Counted from the first letter of the stretch, positions 1 to 8,951 are shown. The stretch is 64,000 nt of DNA from Leptospira kobayashii (GCF_003114835.2 NZ_AP025028.1:1826001-1890000), one strand, 5' to 3'. The notes: generated by a model from the letters alone, not told the origin. Numbers and translations: made by a program.

Positions 1-999
1 TTTGTTTTCCCAAAGTTTATAATGCATCTCTTCCCGTCCGTTTTCCATATTCACAAAAGCCCAACCTGTACCGTCTCTTTCATGAAAAGGGTCCTGCCTG
101 TTCATAAACACGGTCATCTTCGGTATGTAATTTTTATCTCGCTGGTAGCTTTCCGGGTAAGGCCATGGCCACGCGGTGGACATCAGTGCATAGAAGCTTA
201 TATTCTTGATCTGATTGTACAATACCTGATGTACATGTCCGTGAAAGACTGTAACATTATCGAAGCGGCCTAGCTCCGTTTGTACTTTCTCCGCATCGTC
301 CGTCCAAAAATTCCAAGGTTGATAAATTTTATAGAGAGGGGAATGGGAAAGAATCACAAGAGGTGTTTTGCTATCTACTTTTTCCAAATCTTTTTTTAAC
401 CAGGCAATTTGTTCGTCTCCCACCATAAAGGGAGATCCTTGAGGATTGTCCAGTCTTGCCATCTGATTCATTCTTTCTTCAGGGGTTTTCCATTTCCGAA
501 CCCAAGGCTCGTAAGTAAGAATACTATTCAATACTACGAAGTGAACGCCTTTGTGATCGAAAGAATATTGTAATTTGCTAATCTTATCTTCCCAATACTT
601 TCCGAGATCCAGATAATAATCATGTTCTCCGATTACGAATTTGATAGGAACGTTCACTTTCGAAAGTAATTCCATTCCATGATCCAGTTCCTCTCTTTTG
701 CCTAGTTGTGCCAAATCCCCTCCGAAGACCACAAAGTCAGGCTTGGGAAATAAAAGATTTACTGTCTCTATTGCTTTTTTCAGTCCGCTATCAAAGTTTC
801 TTACGAAGGAAGTTCCTTTAATATGAGTTAAGTGGGGATCGGAGATAAAGGCAAACGTAAAACCTTCGTTTGATGCTCCTTTTTCTCTTCCACCGCCGCC
901 ACAGGCAATTTCCACAAGACTGATCGGAAGTACGGACGCTGCCAAAAGTCCTCCGGCCCCGCGTAGAAAGTCACTTCTATTCAATTTTCCTTCTTTCAT
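1..999 (-). CDS. Calcineurin-like metallophosphoesterase, 3' end outside window
   Basis: Partial gene: 333 codons are visible and the frame is still open at base 1. All five motifs of the metallophosphoesterase fold are present in order: SDPHL (D-x-H), FGGDL (GD), GEHDYY (a variant of GNHD), LSHSP, and GHVH. The N-terminus has NRSDFLRGAGG followed by a hydrophobic stretch and a Cys (IACGGGG). That resembles a Tat/lipoprotein export signal, but only one Arg of the usual twin pair is present. It is probably exported and hydrolyses phosphoesters; the substrate is unknown. The start at 999 follows an AAGGAG-type ribosome site. It lies 25 bp downstream of the cytochrome c peroxidase gene on the same strand, so the two are probably cotranscribed. 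Confidence 0.85.
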   Translation of the reverse strand, partial: MKEGKLNRSDFLRGAGGLLAASVLPISLVEIACGGGGREKGASNEGFTFAFISDPHLTHIKGTSFVRNFDSGLKKAIETVNLLFPKPDFVVFGGDLAQLGKREELDHGMELLSKVNVPIKFVIGEHDYYLDLGKYWEDKISKLQYSFDHKGVHFVVLNSILTYEPWVRKWKTPEERMNQMARLDNPQGSPFMVGDEQIAWLKKDLEKVDSKTPLVILSHSPLYKIYQPWNFWTDDAEKVQTELGRFDNVTVFHGHVHQVLYNQIKNISFYALMSTAWPWPYPESYQRDKNYIPKMTVFMNRQDPFHERDGTGWAFVNMENGREEMHYKLWENK

Positions 1000-1024
1000 A
1001 GATATCTCCTTGAAAAAATAAGAT

Positions 1025-2203
1025 CTATTTATTGTTTGGTGATGGTAGTCCCGGCAATTTCGGGCTTGTTAATGTTTTTAGAAAAGCAACCAGATCCGAT
1101 TTTTCCCCCGGGCTGAGTCCCAGAGGTCTGATTCCGCTACTTAAGAAAGGATTTTCCTCTCCTCCCTTATCATACAACTCGATGACTTGTTCCAAACTGT
1201 TTAAACTTCCGTCGTGCATATAGGGGGCAGTGAGAGTGATGTTTCGGAGGCCGGGAGTTTTGAAGGCACCTAAATCTTCGGTGTTTCCTGTGACTGCAAA
1301 TCTACCCAATTCGGAGCTTTCCAGGTTTGTTAGAATCTCTTCATCGGTTTTTTTCGATCCTGATTTTTTTGCCTTAGCGGTTTCTTCTAAAATGATTTGC
1401 AAACGAGGTTGGATCTTTTTAAAACCGACTCCCAGATTGTGAAATTTATCATCAAAGAAAACAGCACTTGTATCGCCGATTGTATGACAATCCTGACATC
1501 GTCCTTTTCCGAGATAAACGGCGAGTCCCCGTATCGCGGCTGGAGAAATCGCATTTGTGTCCTTTCCGTAACGGTAACGATCAAATGGTGAATCACCGGA
1601 AATGATCGTTCTTTCGAAAGCTGCGATCGCTTTCGCAACATGATCAATCGTGACCAAGTTTTCATCTACTGAGAAAACTTTCTTAAATTTTGCAAGGTAA
1701 TCCGAATCGGAACGAATTATTTTCAATAAATCTTCGTGACTGGAAAGTCCGTGTTCCACCGGATTTAACAAAGGGTCTTTGGATTGTCCTTCCAAATCAG
1801 GTCTTCTTCCATCCCAAAATTGTGTTTTGAGAAAGACCGCATTTAATACTGTAGGTGCATTCCTTGTGCCTGTTAGTTTTCGAATCCCTTGGGAAACTTT
1901 GAGCCCGTCCGTAAATGCTTTGTCTGGTTTATGGCAAGTAGCACAGGAAACAGTACCGTCGGAACTAAAACGAGTATCATTGTAGAGTTTTGCACCGAGT
2001 TCTATTTTCTCCCTGGAAGGGGGGTTGTCCTTGGGTATAGGGACATCCGGCAGACCCAAGATTCCGCTGGGAACATAAGAAAAGTCGTTCGCTCCTTTCG
2101 GAGTCTTATCTTCTTTACATCCGAAGAAAATCAGAAATGTAAGGAGAAGTCCCAACAGGGTAAAGACTTTCATCCTTCTAGAAAATTTCTTGAGTGAACT
2201 CAT
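1025..2203 (-). CDS. Di-heme cytochrome c peroxidase (CcpA/MauG family) lipoprotein
   Basis: 392 aa. A hydrophobic N-terminus ends in FFGC (Cys29), a leptospiral-type lipobox, so the protein is probably lipid-anchored in the periplasm. Two c-type heme sites are visible: CATCH at about 87-91 and CQDCH at about 236-240. The family motif RNAPTVLN and a C-terminal KTPGLRNI...APYMHDGS are typical of bacterial cytochrome c peroxidases. By family it reduces H2O2 to water with electrons from small cytochromes. The start at 2203 has a GAGAGGG ribosome site. A palindromic TTCTAA-rich element lies just upstream (2235-2259), so peroxide- or metal-responsive control is plausible but not shown. Confidence 0.93.
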   Translation of the reverse strand: MSSLKKFSRRMKVFTLLGLLLTFLIFFGCKEDKTPKGANDFSYVPSGILGLPDVPIPKDNPPSREKIELGAKLYNDTRFSSDGTVSCATCHKPDKAFTDGLKVSQGIRKLTGTRNAPTVLNAVFLKTQFWDGRRPDLEGQSKDPLLNPVEHGLSSHEDLLKIIRSDSDYLAKFKKVFSVDENLVTIDHVAKAIAAFERTIISGDSPFDRYRYGKDTNAISPAAIRGLAVYLGKGRCQDCHTIGDTSAVFFDDKFHNLGVGFKKIQPRLQIILEETAKAKKSGSKKTDEEILTNLESSELGRFAVTGNTEDLGAFKTPGLRNITLTAPYMHDGSLNSLEQVIELYDKGGEENPFLSSGIRPLGLSPGEKSDLVAFLKTLTSPKLPGLPSPNNK

Positions 2204-2234
2204 GGAAACCCTCTCTATACGAATCTCTTATTAA

Positions 2235-2259
2235 AGAGTTAGAATAACTCTAATTCTAA
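2235..2259. promoter_or_regulatory. Overlapping palindromes upstream of the cytochrome c peroxidase gene
   Basis: Two nested dyads are seen: AGAGTTA-GAA-TAACTCT (2235-2251) and TTAGAAT-N7-ATTCTAA (2239-2259). They lie 32-56 bp upstream of the gene's start codon. The size and AT-rich repeated-hexamer look suit a Fur/PerR-family operator, and cytochrome c peroxidase is a typical target of such regulators. The regulator is inferred, not known. Confidence 0.4.
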
Positions 2260-2541
2260 AATGAGTCAAGACCTGAAATAGAAACGGTGGGATCTTGCGT
2301 TTTTATAAATGATTTGAAAAATGTCCGCTTTAACGGAAAATTAGGTGGTATTTTTTCAGTATATTAGAAAATACTGATTTAGGGCAAACTTTGTTTCTTG
2401 AAAATATTTACAAAATACTCATTATCCTGGATTTTTTTGTAGAAGAAAATAATTTCAAATTTTGATTTTTTTTTCTTTATTTGTTTTTTTATAGCCAGCT
2501 CATTTTATATGAGCCGAAAACCCAACATTGTTCTTTTATTG
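2260..2541. other. Gene-free stretch between the hsp20 terminator and the peroxidase promoter
   Basis: This AT-rich stretch has no credible reading frame. The only structure I see is a perfect 7-8-7 inverted repeat TCAGTAT/ATACTGA at 2356-2377. It is not followed by a convincing T-run on either strand, so it may be a protein-binding site or a weak hairpin. The rest shows nothing I can name. Confidence 0.4.
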
Positions 2542-2580
2542 CGGAAAAAAAAGAACATCCGCCATTTATTAGCGGATGTT
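2542..2580 (-). terminator. Rho-independent terminator of hsp20
   Basis: A perfect 9-bp stem (AACATCCGC/GCGGATGTT, 2554-2562 and 2572-2580) with a 9-base loop is followed on the minus strand by eight T's (2552-2545). It lies 27 bp past the hsp20 stop codon. Confidence 0.85.
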
Positions 2581-2607
2581 AAGTGTAAGTATTCGGAAGT
2601 TCTAGAA

Positions 2608-3039
2608 TTATTGTACGCCGATTTTCAAGGATTCTGGTTTCGAACTACCTTCTTTCAAAGGAACGGAAAGTTGTAAAATTCCGTTTTCGTATTTCGCTAT
2701 TATTTTTTCTCTGTCTACTGCCTCAGGAAGCGTGAATGAGCGGTTAAATGAAGAATAATTATATTCCCGTTTGCTGTAGTGTTTATCTTCTTCTTTCGTA
2801 TCAGTTTTCTTTTCGGCTTTAATTGTAAGCAAATCGCCGTCGATATCTATTTTGAAATCCTTTTTATCAAGACCCGGAACTGCAAGTTCCATTTTGTAAC
2901 CTGTGGCTGATTTACTAACATTGACAGCCGGTATATGATGGATCCAATCTTTATGAAACAATTCGTTCCAGTTATGGAAAAAATGTTCCAAGTTATTTAG
3001 ATTGTGAAAAGGATCGATAGATTTAGTTAAGCTACTCAT
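2608..3039 (-). CDS. Small heat shock protein, Hsp20 family
   Basis: 143 aa from the chosen start. It has an alpha-crystallin domain: VNVSKSATGYKMELAVPGLDKKDFKIDIDGDLLTIKAEK is the classic core (spanning about residues 43-81), followed by SFTLPEAVD and a C-terminal strand with SVPL. It acts as an ATP-independent holdase for unfolding proteins in the cytoplasm. The frame stays open upstream to 3330, but that extension has no Hsp20 character and overlaps the divergent kinase gene. The ATG at 3039 has a GGAG ribosome site and sits about 25 bases after a TTGACA-17-TAATAG promoter, which decides the start. Confidence 0.92.
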   Translation of the reverse strand: MSSLTKSIDPFHNLNNLEHFFHNWNELFHKDWIHHIPAVNVSKSATGYKMELAVPGLDKKDFKIDIDGDLLTIKAEKKTDTKEEDKHYSKREYNYSSFNRSFTLPEAVDREKIIAKYENGILQLSVPLKEGSSKPESLKIGVQ

Positions 3040-3070
3040 AAAATGGTTCTCCAAATTTGTAATTTCCTTT

Positions 3071-3099
3071 CTATTAACATTTCTACGATAAATTGTCAA
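3071..3099 (-). promoter_or_regulatory. Sigma-70-type promoter of hsp20
   Basis: On the minus strand TTGACA (3099-3094), a 17-base spacer and TAATAG (3076-3071). The predicted start of transcription is near 3064, giving a leader of about 25 bases. I see no CIRCE element. Confidence 0.6.
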
Positions 3100-3269
3100 T
3101 GGTAGGTAAGGAATCCGACGTAAATTCAAAGCGATCTGCAAATTTACAGGATTACCCGCAATAAGTTGCGATGTGAGTAAATTTATTTTTTTTGAATTCG
3201 AGTCGTCTAAATCCTCTGCCAGTGTATTTTTTGTTCTATATTGCATTGAGTTTGAGCTTGGTATAAAGA

Positions 3270-5201
3270 ATGGAAAATATAAATAAGATAATCCCCCCCC
3301 TCGAATCAGAATTGAGTCAGGCAAAATCAAAGATTAAATATTTAGAATTTTTTACGAATTTATATGATGATTCGTATTCATTATCGAAAGTAGTCTTCAT
3401 CGTTTTGGAAAAAATGATGGAACTTCATCAATGGAATTATGCTGAAGGTTGGGTTTCTGATTCTTCCAAAGGATCTTTTTTATTGGAAGCAACTTTATTT
3501 TCTGAAAAAGAGAAAAAACTGGAACAATCGAATCCGGATTCTTCCGAACTGACAAGAGCTTTTGATTCCTATTTTGATTCGGATGAAATAGTTTGGAGAA
3601 ACATACCTGAAAACCATTACTCGGATGATTTTTCATTTTTCCGAAATATGAAATCCGTCTTTGAAATACCCGTCTTTGATAACAAAGCAAAAAAATGCGT
3701 GTTGCTGTTTTATTCATTGGAAGGAGTTCAGGAAAATCTCGTTGAGTTTATACATTATGCAGAATTCATAAAAAAGAATTTGTGGAGAATAATTGAAAGC
3801 AAAAAAAACAAGCAGTTGTTAATTGAAAATGAAAGTTTACTCAGGCAAATACTGAAAAACATGCCGGTGTTATTTATGGAAACGGATCATTTAATAAGCC
3901 CTATCTCATGGAACACCGAATGTGAGAATGTATTCGGATATAAAGAAAACGAGGTAATTGGAAAAGAACAGTTTTTAATAAAAAATCTTTTGAATCCGCA
4001 AATGAATCATTTCTCCCCCCGAGTTGATTCTAGAATATTCGATTCCGATTTTAAAAATTGGGAATTGGATTTATTTGCCAAAAATGGAAAATCAAAAACA
4101 ATTTCCTTATCGAACCTGTCTTCGGAATTTCCCGTATCCGGCTTGAGAAAATGGTTTATCGGGATTGATATCACCCGAACCAAGGAAATCGAACGGGAGC
4201 TAAAAAGTTCCCTGAAAGAACTCTCCGATTTTCAAACTGCATTGAATACAGTTTCGATTGTTGCAATCACGGATAAAGCGGGAACCATTATCTATGTGAA
4301 TCAGAATTTCTGCAAAATCAGCGGATATTCCAGAGACGAATTGTTAGGACACAATCATCGCATCATCAACTCAGGATATCATTCGAAAGATTTTTTCAAA
4401 GATTTATGGAAAACTATTTCTCAAGGAAAAATCTGGAAAGGAGAAATCAAGAATAAGGCGAAAGACGGGAGATTTTATTGGGTAGATACTACCATCTCTC
4501 CCATTATGGATGAAAATGGAAAACCTTATCAATATTTGGCGATTCGAAATGATATCACGGAAAGAAAGGAAACGGAAGAAAAGGCAAGACATGCGGAAAA
4601 TAATTTAAAAATTTTACAAGATAGAATGAGTCCTCATTTTCTGTTTAATACATTGAGTATCATTCATTCCTATCTGCAAACGAATCCGGAAATGGCAGAT
4701 TCCGCCATTTTAATGCTCGCTGATAATTATCGTTTCCTTACGGATCAGGCGAACAAACAATTGGTTCCCTTCGATATTGAATGGGAATTTATGGAAAACT
4801 ACTTGAAGTTGCTTCGGCTTCGGTTTTCCGATTTTATAGAAATTGAAGTAAATAAAAAAGGGGACTTTCGAAAATGCCAACTACCTCCTCTCAGTTTGCA
4901 ACCGCTTGTTGAAAATTCCTATCTTCATGGACTCCGGAATAAAAAAGGAAAAGGGCTCATCTCCGTCAATGCCTATATCGAAGGAACAAAAACCCATATC
5001 ATTATTCGTGATAATGGGGTTGGAATCAAAGCCGAAGATACTTATTCCAGAAGTATATCCAACATATCAGAAAGACTTAAATTTTACCTTTACGAATCAG
5101 AAGTAAAAATTGAAAATCATCCCGAAGGCGGGGCTGTCGTCACCGTCAGTTTTGAAAAACCTAAGAACGAAGAATTATCACATTTGATTCAAAATGACTA
5201 A
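3270..5201 (+). CDS. PAS-containing sensor histidine kinase, LytS/YehU type
   Basis: 643 aa. No membrane segment is visible, so it is probably a cytoplasmic sensor. The first ~190 residues look GAF-like. PAS domains follow at about 195-310 and 318-440 (GTIIYVNQNFCKISGYSRDEL, ending in a PAC-type NDITERKE). The kinase core carries the His_kinase motif SPHFLFNTL with the phospho-acceptor His near 456, then an ATP-binding region (PLSLQPLVENSYLHG and DNGVGI). This H-box defines LytS-type kinases, which pair with LytTR regulators; exactly such a gene follows with an 8-base overlap (5194-5201). The start is the first ATG, divergent from hsp20. Confidence 0.9.
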   Translation: MENINKIIPPLESELSQAKSKIKYLEFFTNLYDDSYSLSKVVFIVLEKMMELHQWNYAEGWVSDSSKGSFLLEATLFSEKEKKLEQSNPDSSELTRAFDSYFDSDEIVWRNIPENHYSDDFSFFRNMKSVFEIPVFDNKAKKCVLLFYSLEGVQENLVEFIHYAEFIKKNLWRIIESKKNKQLLIENESLLRQILKNMPVLFMETDHLISPISWNTECENVFGYKENEVIGKEQFLIKNLLNPQMNHFSPRVDSRIFDSDFKNWELDLFAKNGKSKTISLSNLSSEFPVSGLRKWFIGIDITRTKEIERELKSSLKELSDFQTALNTVSIVAITDKAGTIIYVNQNFCKISGYSRDELLGHNHRIINSGYHSKDFFKDLWKTISQGKIWKGEIKNKAKDGRFYWVDTTISPIMDENGKPYQYLAIRNDITERKETEEKARHAENNLKILQDRMSPHFLFNTLSIIHSYLQTNPEMADSAILMLADNYRFLTDQANKQLVPFDIEWEFMENYLKLLRLRFSDFIEIEVNKKGDFRKCQLPPLSLQPLVENSYLHGLRNKKGKGLISVNAYIEGTKTHIIIRDNGVGIKAEDTYSRSISNISERLKFYLYESEVKIENHPEGGAVVTVSFEKPKNEELSHLIQND

Positions 5202-5928
5202 CGAAAGTAAAGAATGGAAAACTTTGATTGTGGAAGACGAGGCTCCTACAAGAGACTTGCTCGTTAATTACTGTTTATCTCGTCCGGAGTTGCGTTTGTC
5301 CAAGGTAGCCAAAGACGGGGAAGAAGCTTTGGAATATTTACAATCGGAAGAATTCGATTTGGCGTTCTTGGATATCAATCTACCGATTCTTTCGGGTTTG
5401 GAAATTTTAGAAAGACTGGAAAACCCTCCCTATATCATTTTTATTACCGCTTTGCGTGATAAAGCGATCGAAGCTTTCGAGTTAGGTGCCATTGATTATC
5501 TACTGAAGCCGTTTTCAAAAGATCGGTTTTTCAAAGCGGTTGACCGATCGATTCAGTTTTTGCAAAAAAAAGAGGAAAAAGCTTCCGGTAATGTCTTTAA
5601 TGAGCATGGACTTTTTATCTTGGAAAAAGAAAATCACTTTCTGATTCCTTACAAAGATATCAATTTTATTTCTTCCAGAGACAATTTCAGTATAGTTCAT
5701 ACGGATGAAAGAGAGTATGTAACGTATAAGTCTTTAAAAAGTTTGGAAACAAAATTACCTCCTGGTCGTTTTTTAAGAATCTATAAACAGCATATCATCA
5801 ATTTGGAAAAATTGTCACATCTTCAAACGGACAATATGGGAAACTATGCAGTGTATTTAAAAGATGAGGATGAAACTCAATTGCCCGTCGGTCGCAAATA
5901 CATTTCCAAAATAAAAGAAATGCTCTGA
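5194..5928 (+). CDS. LytTR-family response regulator
   Basis: 244 aa. The receiver domain covers residues 1-125 with phospho-acceptor Asp60 (FLDINLP), the acidic pair EDE near the N-terminus and LLKPF for the conserved Lys. A LytTR DNA-binding domain covers about 140-244 (LIPYKDINFISSRDNFSIV, GRFLRIYKQHIIN, LPVGRKY). It overlaps the kinase gene by 8 bases, so it is the kinase's cognate partner. Its targets are unknown. LytTR proteins bind direct repeats about 21 bp apart; I did not find an obvious pair in front of this operon. Confidence 0.92.
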   Translation: MTNESKEWKTLIVEDEAPTRDLLVNYCLSRPELRLSKVAKDGEEALEYLQSEEFDLAFLDINLPILSGLEILERLENPPYIIFITALRDKAIEAFELGAIDYLLKPFSKDRFFKAVDRSIQFLQKKEEKASGNVFNEHGLFILEKENHFLIPYKDINFISSRDNFSIVHTDEREYVTYKSLKSLETKLPPGRFLRIYKQHIINLEKLSHLQTDNMGNYAVYLKDEDETQLPVGRKYISKIKEML

Positions 5929-5986
5929 TTTTTTCCCTCCCAATCCGCCGTACACCTTCCGGTTTCGCTCAATTCCTAGTCGAGCG

Positions 5987-6015
5987 TTGACTAAATCCGA
6001 TCCATTAGATACTCT
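5987..6015 (+). promoter_or_regulatory. Probable sigma-70 promoter for the beta-CASP hydrolase
   Basis: TTGACT, a 17-base spacer and TACTCT. It places transcription start near 6022, which argues against the upstream TTG/ATG codons at 6019/6025 as starts. Confidence 0.4.
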
Positions 6016-6051
6016 TATTTGCTTATGGTTCAAATAAATCGAGAGATCGGC

Positions 6052-7410
6052 ATGATTCAATTTTTAGGAGGAGCGGGAACAGTAACCGGTTCCAAATATC
6101 TGCTCCAGGCATTCGGGAAAAAAATTCTGATAGATTGCGGTCTCTTCCAAGGTGAAAAAGAATTGCGTTTGCTGAATTGGAAAGAAGCCCCTGTCGATGT
6201 AACACTCGTCGATTTGGTATTACTTACGCACGGACATCTTGATCATTGCGGATTTTTGCCAAGGATTGTAAAAGACGGATACAACGGACCGATTTACGGA
6301 ACTGCACCCAGTTTGGATATTGCAAGCATAGTATTAAAAGACAGCGCCCGTTTGCAGGAAGAGGATGCACACATTGCAAATAACTCTAGTTATTCGAAAC
6401 ATAAACCTGCGTTGCCTCTGTATGACTCGAATGATGTGGAAAACACTCTTTCCTTATTTCATTCGGTTGAATTGGATCATTGGATTTCCGTAACTCCCGA
6501 TGTTCAGTTTCGTTTCAGATACAACGGACATATTTTAGGTGCCAGTTTTATCGAGATTAGAGTCGGTGAAAAAAAATTGGTTTTTTCGGGAGACATCGGT
6601 AGAGATGGGGATCCTCTACTTTACACGCCGGAAAAGCCCGAAGATGCGGATATTTTGCTCCTTGAGTCAACCTATGGAAATCGAATTCACAGAGGCAATC
6701 CAGAAAAACGTCTCATCCAACTGGTAAACCAATATTCGGATTCGAATGGCTCCATCATCATTCCTAGTTTCGCAGTGGAAAGAACCCAGCTATTGATGTT
6801 TTTATTATGGCGGCTTAGAAAAGAAAAAAAGATTCCTAACATTCCTATTTATATGGATTCACCGATGGGATTGCACGTATTCGAAGTGTTTCAAAACTAC
6901 GGACCTAAATGGCATAAATTGACGAAAGCCGAATGCAGAGAAATTAGCAAAGATATAATTCGTATCAAAGATGCGGGAGAATCCAAAAGAAATACAAAGA
7001 ACAAAGGTCCTAGAATTATCATTGCAGGAAGTGGAATGGCGACCGGAGGAAGAGTTCTTTCTTATATGGAGCAATCATTAGGTGATAATGAATCTTTGAT
7101 TCTGTTGGTAGGTTACCAAGCTGCCGGGACACGCGGTAGAAAATTGTTACGTGGGGATACCGAGATTAAGATTCGGGGAAAATACTATGAAGTGAGATGT
7201 GATGTGGAAAGTATCGACGGCCTTTCCGCACATGCCGACCAATCTGAGTTATTGGAATGGATTTCTCATCTAAAAAAACAACCTGAGAAGATTTGTATCG
7301 TTCACGGTGAACCGGAAGCCGCCCATTCATTGCGGGAAAAAATAGAAAAGACAAGTAATGGGGAAGTGATTGTTCCGGAGCTGAATGATACAATCACATT
7401 CGAAGTCTAA
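6052..7410 (+). CDS. Beta-CASP metallo-beta-lactamase-fold hydrolase (RNase-like)
   Basis: 452 aa. The N-terminus FLGGAGTVTGSKYLL, the zinc motif HGHLDHCG, FSGDIGRDG, ESTYGN and the beta-CASP signatures (SFAVERTQ, SGMATGGRVL, LSAHADQ, a final VHGEPEAA) show a complete active site of the CPSF73/YSH1-like group. Members are mostly RNA endo- or exonucleases. It acts in the cytoplasm; no export signal is seen. The start at 6052 was chosen because it matches the family N-terminus, has GAGAG in front, and lies downstream of the predicted promoter; the frame itself is open from 6019. Confidence 0.88.
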   Translation: MIQFLGGAGTVTGSKYLLQAFGKKILIDCGLFQGEKELRLLNWKEAPVDVTLVDLVLLTHGHLDHCGFLPRIVKDGYNGPIYGTAPSLDIASIVLKDSARLQEEDAHIANNSSYSKHKPALPLYDSNDVENTLSLFHSVELDHWISVTPDVQFRFRYNGHILGASFIEIRVGEKKLVFSGDIGRDGDPLLYTPEKPEDADILLLESTYGNRIHRGNPEKRLIQLVNQYSDSNGSIIIPSFAVERTQLLMFLLWRLRKEKKIPNIPIYMDSPMGLHVFEVFQNYGPKWHKLTKAECREISKDIIRIKDAGESKRNTKNKGPRIIIAGSGMATGGRVLSYMEQSLGDNESLILLVGYQAAGTRGRKLLRGDTEIKIRGKYYEVRCDVESIDGLSAHADQSELLEWISHLKKQPEKICIVHGEPEAAHSLREKIEKTSNGEVIVPELNDTITFEV

Positions 7411-7414
7411 AGGA

Positions 7415-7475
7415 GTTGCCATTTCAAATGATTTTTCACCCGCCAAATCCGCAGGAAATCTTCTCAAATGGCGAC
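7415..7475 (+). other. Long-stem inverted repeat behind the beta-CASP gene
   Basis: GTTGCCATTT (7415-7424) pairs with AAATGGCGAC (7466-7475) over 10 bp with one G-U pair. The enclosed 41 bases contain a second short pairing (GATTT/AAATC). There is no T-run, so it is not a standard terminator. Function unknown. Confidence 0.35.
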
Positions 7476-7490
7476 ATCCCTCGGCGGCCA

Positions 7491-7519
7491 TTGACTAAGG
7501 GGATTTCATTCGCTAGTAT
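7491..7519 (+). promoter_or_regulatory. Sigma-70-type promoter of the Crp/Fnr regulator
   Basis: TTGACT (7491-7496), a 17-base spacer and TAGTAT (7514-7519), with transcription start near 7527 and the ATG at 7555. Confidence 0.65.
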
Positions 7520-7554
7520 AAAGGCATCCAAAGAAATAAGGGTGATTGTAAATC

Positions 7555-8235
7555 ATGGCAGCTGTTATTCAACCGAAATCCGAAACCAAAAAATACGCTC
7601 CGTTCGATAGAGTTTCCGAAGGAGTGTTTACTCAGGAAAGTCAGATCAAATTTATTCGCAAACTGGTGGCTAAAAATCAAATTCTTTTTACGGAAGGTGA
7701 GTCTGCCGCAGGATTTTATATCGTTGAAAAAGGATCTTTTCGTTCGTTTCGATCTTCGGGAACGGCTGGAAAACAGCAGACATTCCAAATCTATACTTCC
7801 GGAAAATGGTTGGGAATCCGGGACGCAGCCTATGGCGGAACTTATCTTCATAATGCAATTGCATTGGAAGATTCCATCGTTCAGTTTATAGAAGAATCCG
7901 AGTTGAAACGACTGTTAGGCTCTGACACCGATTTTCAAAGTTTTGTTTTTTATCAAATAGCGAAAGACTCGGTGGAAGCTGAAAATAAAATCTATTCTTT
8001 GGGTACAAGACAAGTCCATGCAAAACTCTCCGAATTTTTATTGGAATCTATGGATAGAAATGCGGAAGAGGTGGACCTTCCTATCACCCGCGAAGTCATC
8101 GCATCCATCATCGGTGTTACTACGGAAACTTTGGTCAGAGCATTGACTGACTTAAAAAGCAGGGGCTGGGTTGATATCGATAAACGGAAGGTATGCGTAA
8201 AAAACAGATTAGCTCTCCGTAAGTTATTGGATTGA
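7555..8235 (+). CDS. Crp/Fnr-family transcriptional regulator
   Basis: 226 aa. A cyclic-nucleotide-binding-like beta roll lies at about 35-125 (LFTEGESAAGFYIVEKGSFRSFR) and a winged helix-turn-helix at about 165-220 (LPITREVIASIIGVTTETLVRALTDLKSRGWV). Only one Cys is present, near the C-terminus (KVCVKN). It therefore lacks the Cys cluster of oxygen-sensing Fnr proteins and would have to sense another signal. It lies 750 bp from the cbb3 oxidase operon, which has a TTGAT-N4-ATCAT-type box upstream. Control of that operon by this protein is my inference. A clear promoter and a short leader precede the ATG. Confidence 0.9.
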   Translation: MAAVIQPKSETKKYAPFDRVSEGVFTQESQIKFIRKLVAKNQILFTEGESAAGFYIVEKGSFRSFRSSGTAGKQQTFQIYTSGKWLGIRDAAYGGTYLHNAIALEDSIVQFIEESELKRLLGSDTDFQSFVFYQIAKDSVEAENKIYSLGTRQVHAKLSEFLLESMDRNAEEVDLPITREVIASIIGVTTETLVRALTDLKSRGWVDIDKRKVCVKNRLALRKLLD

Positions 8236-8268
8236 TTTTTCTTTTCTGCTTCTAGCATTCACGATTTT

Positions 8269-8940
8269 ATGGAAGATACGAAACAGCGCAAGTATATAAG
8301 AATACCCGTATGGATGAACCAAATCGAGCTGTCCGGAAATTTATATGTACCAGTGGGTTCCGAATTTTTAGTGATACTTATTTTAGGAGAAAAGGAAGAT
8401 CAATTCCTGGAAAGATTTCTACAGCTTGAAAAAAATTTAAACGATCACAAAATAGCAACATTTTTTATTCGAAGTTTATTAACTGACGAAGAAAAGGAAG
8501 TCTCCGCAAACCGTTTGGACGAATCGCTTTTGGCCGACCGGCTTGTCGCCATTACAAAAGAGCTTCTGACAAATTCCGATACGAAAGGACTTTCATTTGC
8601 TTATTTGGGTCTCTCTTCGATTGCCGAACGATTGTTTCGCACAACATCAATTCTTCGGGATGAAATTGAAAGTTTGGTACTTATCGGTGACGGTTTACCG
8701 ACGTTGAACTTAGTTTTTTCCGAAATTCCTATCTTAAATATCATTGGGCAATTGGACTTTCGCGGAATTGAAACAAATAAGCTCCGACTATCCAAAATAG
8801 AGGCACCTGTCAAAAAAATTCATCTGATTCAAGGTTCTCCGAGTCATTTCGAAGACAGAGAGAAATGGTCGCAAGTGTCGCAGGCAGTATTGCGTTGGTT
8901 TTTTTTCCCGAAATCCAGAACTTCCGAGTTTGCTGAATAA
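8269..8940 (+). CDS. Alpha/beta-hydrolase-like protein, degenerate
   Basis: 223 aa. The layout resembles small dienelactone-hydrolase-like proteins: LSGNLYVPVGSEFLVILILG at the start, a nucleophile-elbow-like GLSSIAER near 123, NIIGQLDF, and a late His in PSHFEDREKW. The usual G-x-S-x-G elbow is weak, so activity is uncertain. It lies 33 bp after the Crp/Fnr gene and is probably cotranscribed with it. No signal peptide is seen. Confidence 0.6.
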   Translation: MEDTKQRKYIRIPVWMNQIELSGNLYVPVGSEFLVILILGEKEDQFLERFLQLEKNLNDHKIATFFIRSLLTDEEKEVSANRLDESLLADRLVAITKELLTNSDTKGLSFAYLGLSSIAERLFRTTSILRDEIESLVLIGDGLPTLNLVFSEIPILNIIGQLDFRGIETNKLRLSKIEAPVKKIHLIQGSPSHFEDREKWSQVSQAVLRWFFFPKSRTSEFAE

Positions 8941-8951
8941 AATAAGAAGAT

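Noticed and set aside
2356..2377. Terminator at the 7-8-7 repeat
   Set aside because: The T-run lies on the wrong side of the stem for either strand and no gene ends nearby.
3040..3330. N-terminal extension of the hsp20 reading frame to 3330
   Set aside because: The extension has no Hsp20 features, lies upstream of a good promoter and ribosome site, and overlaps the divergent kinase gene.
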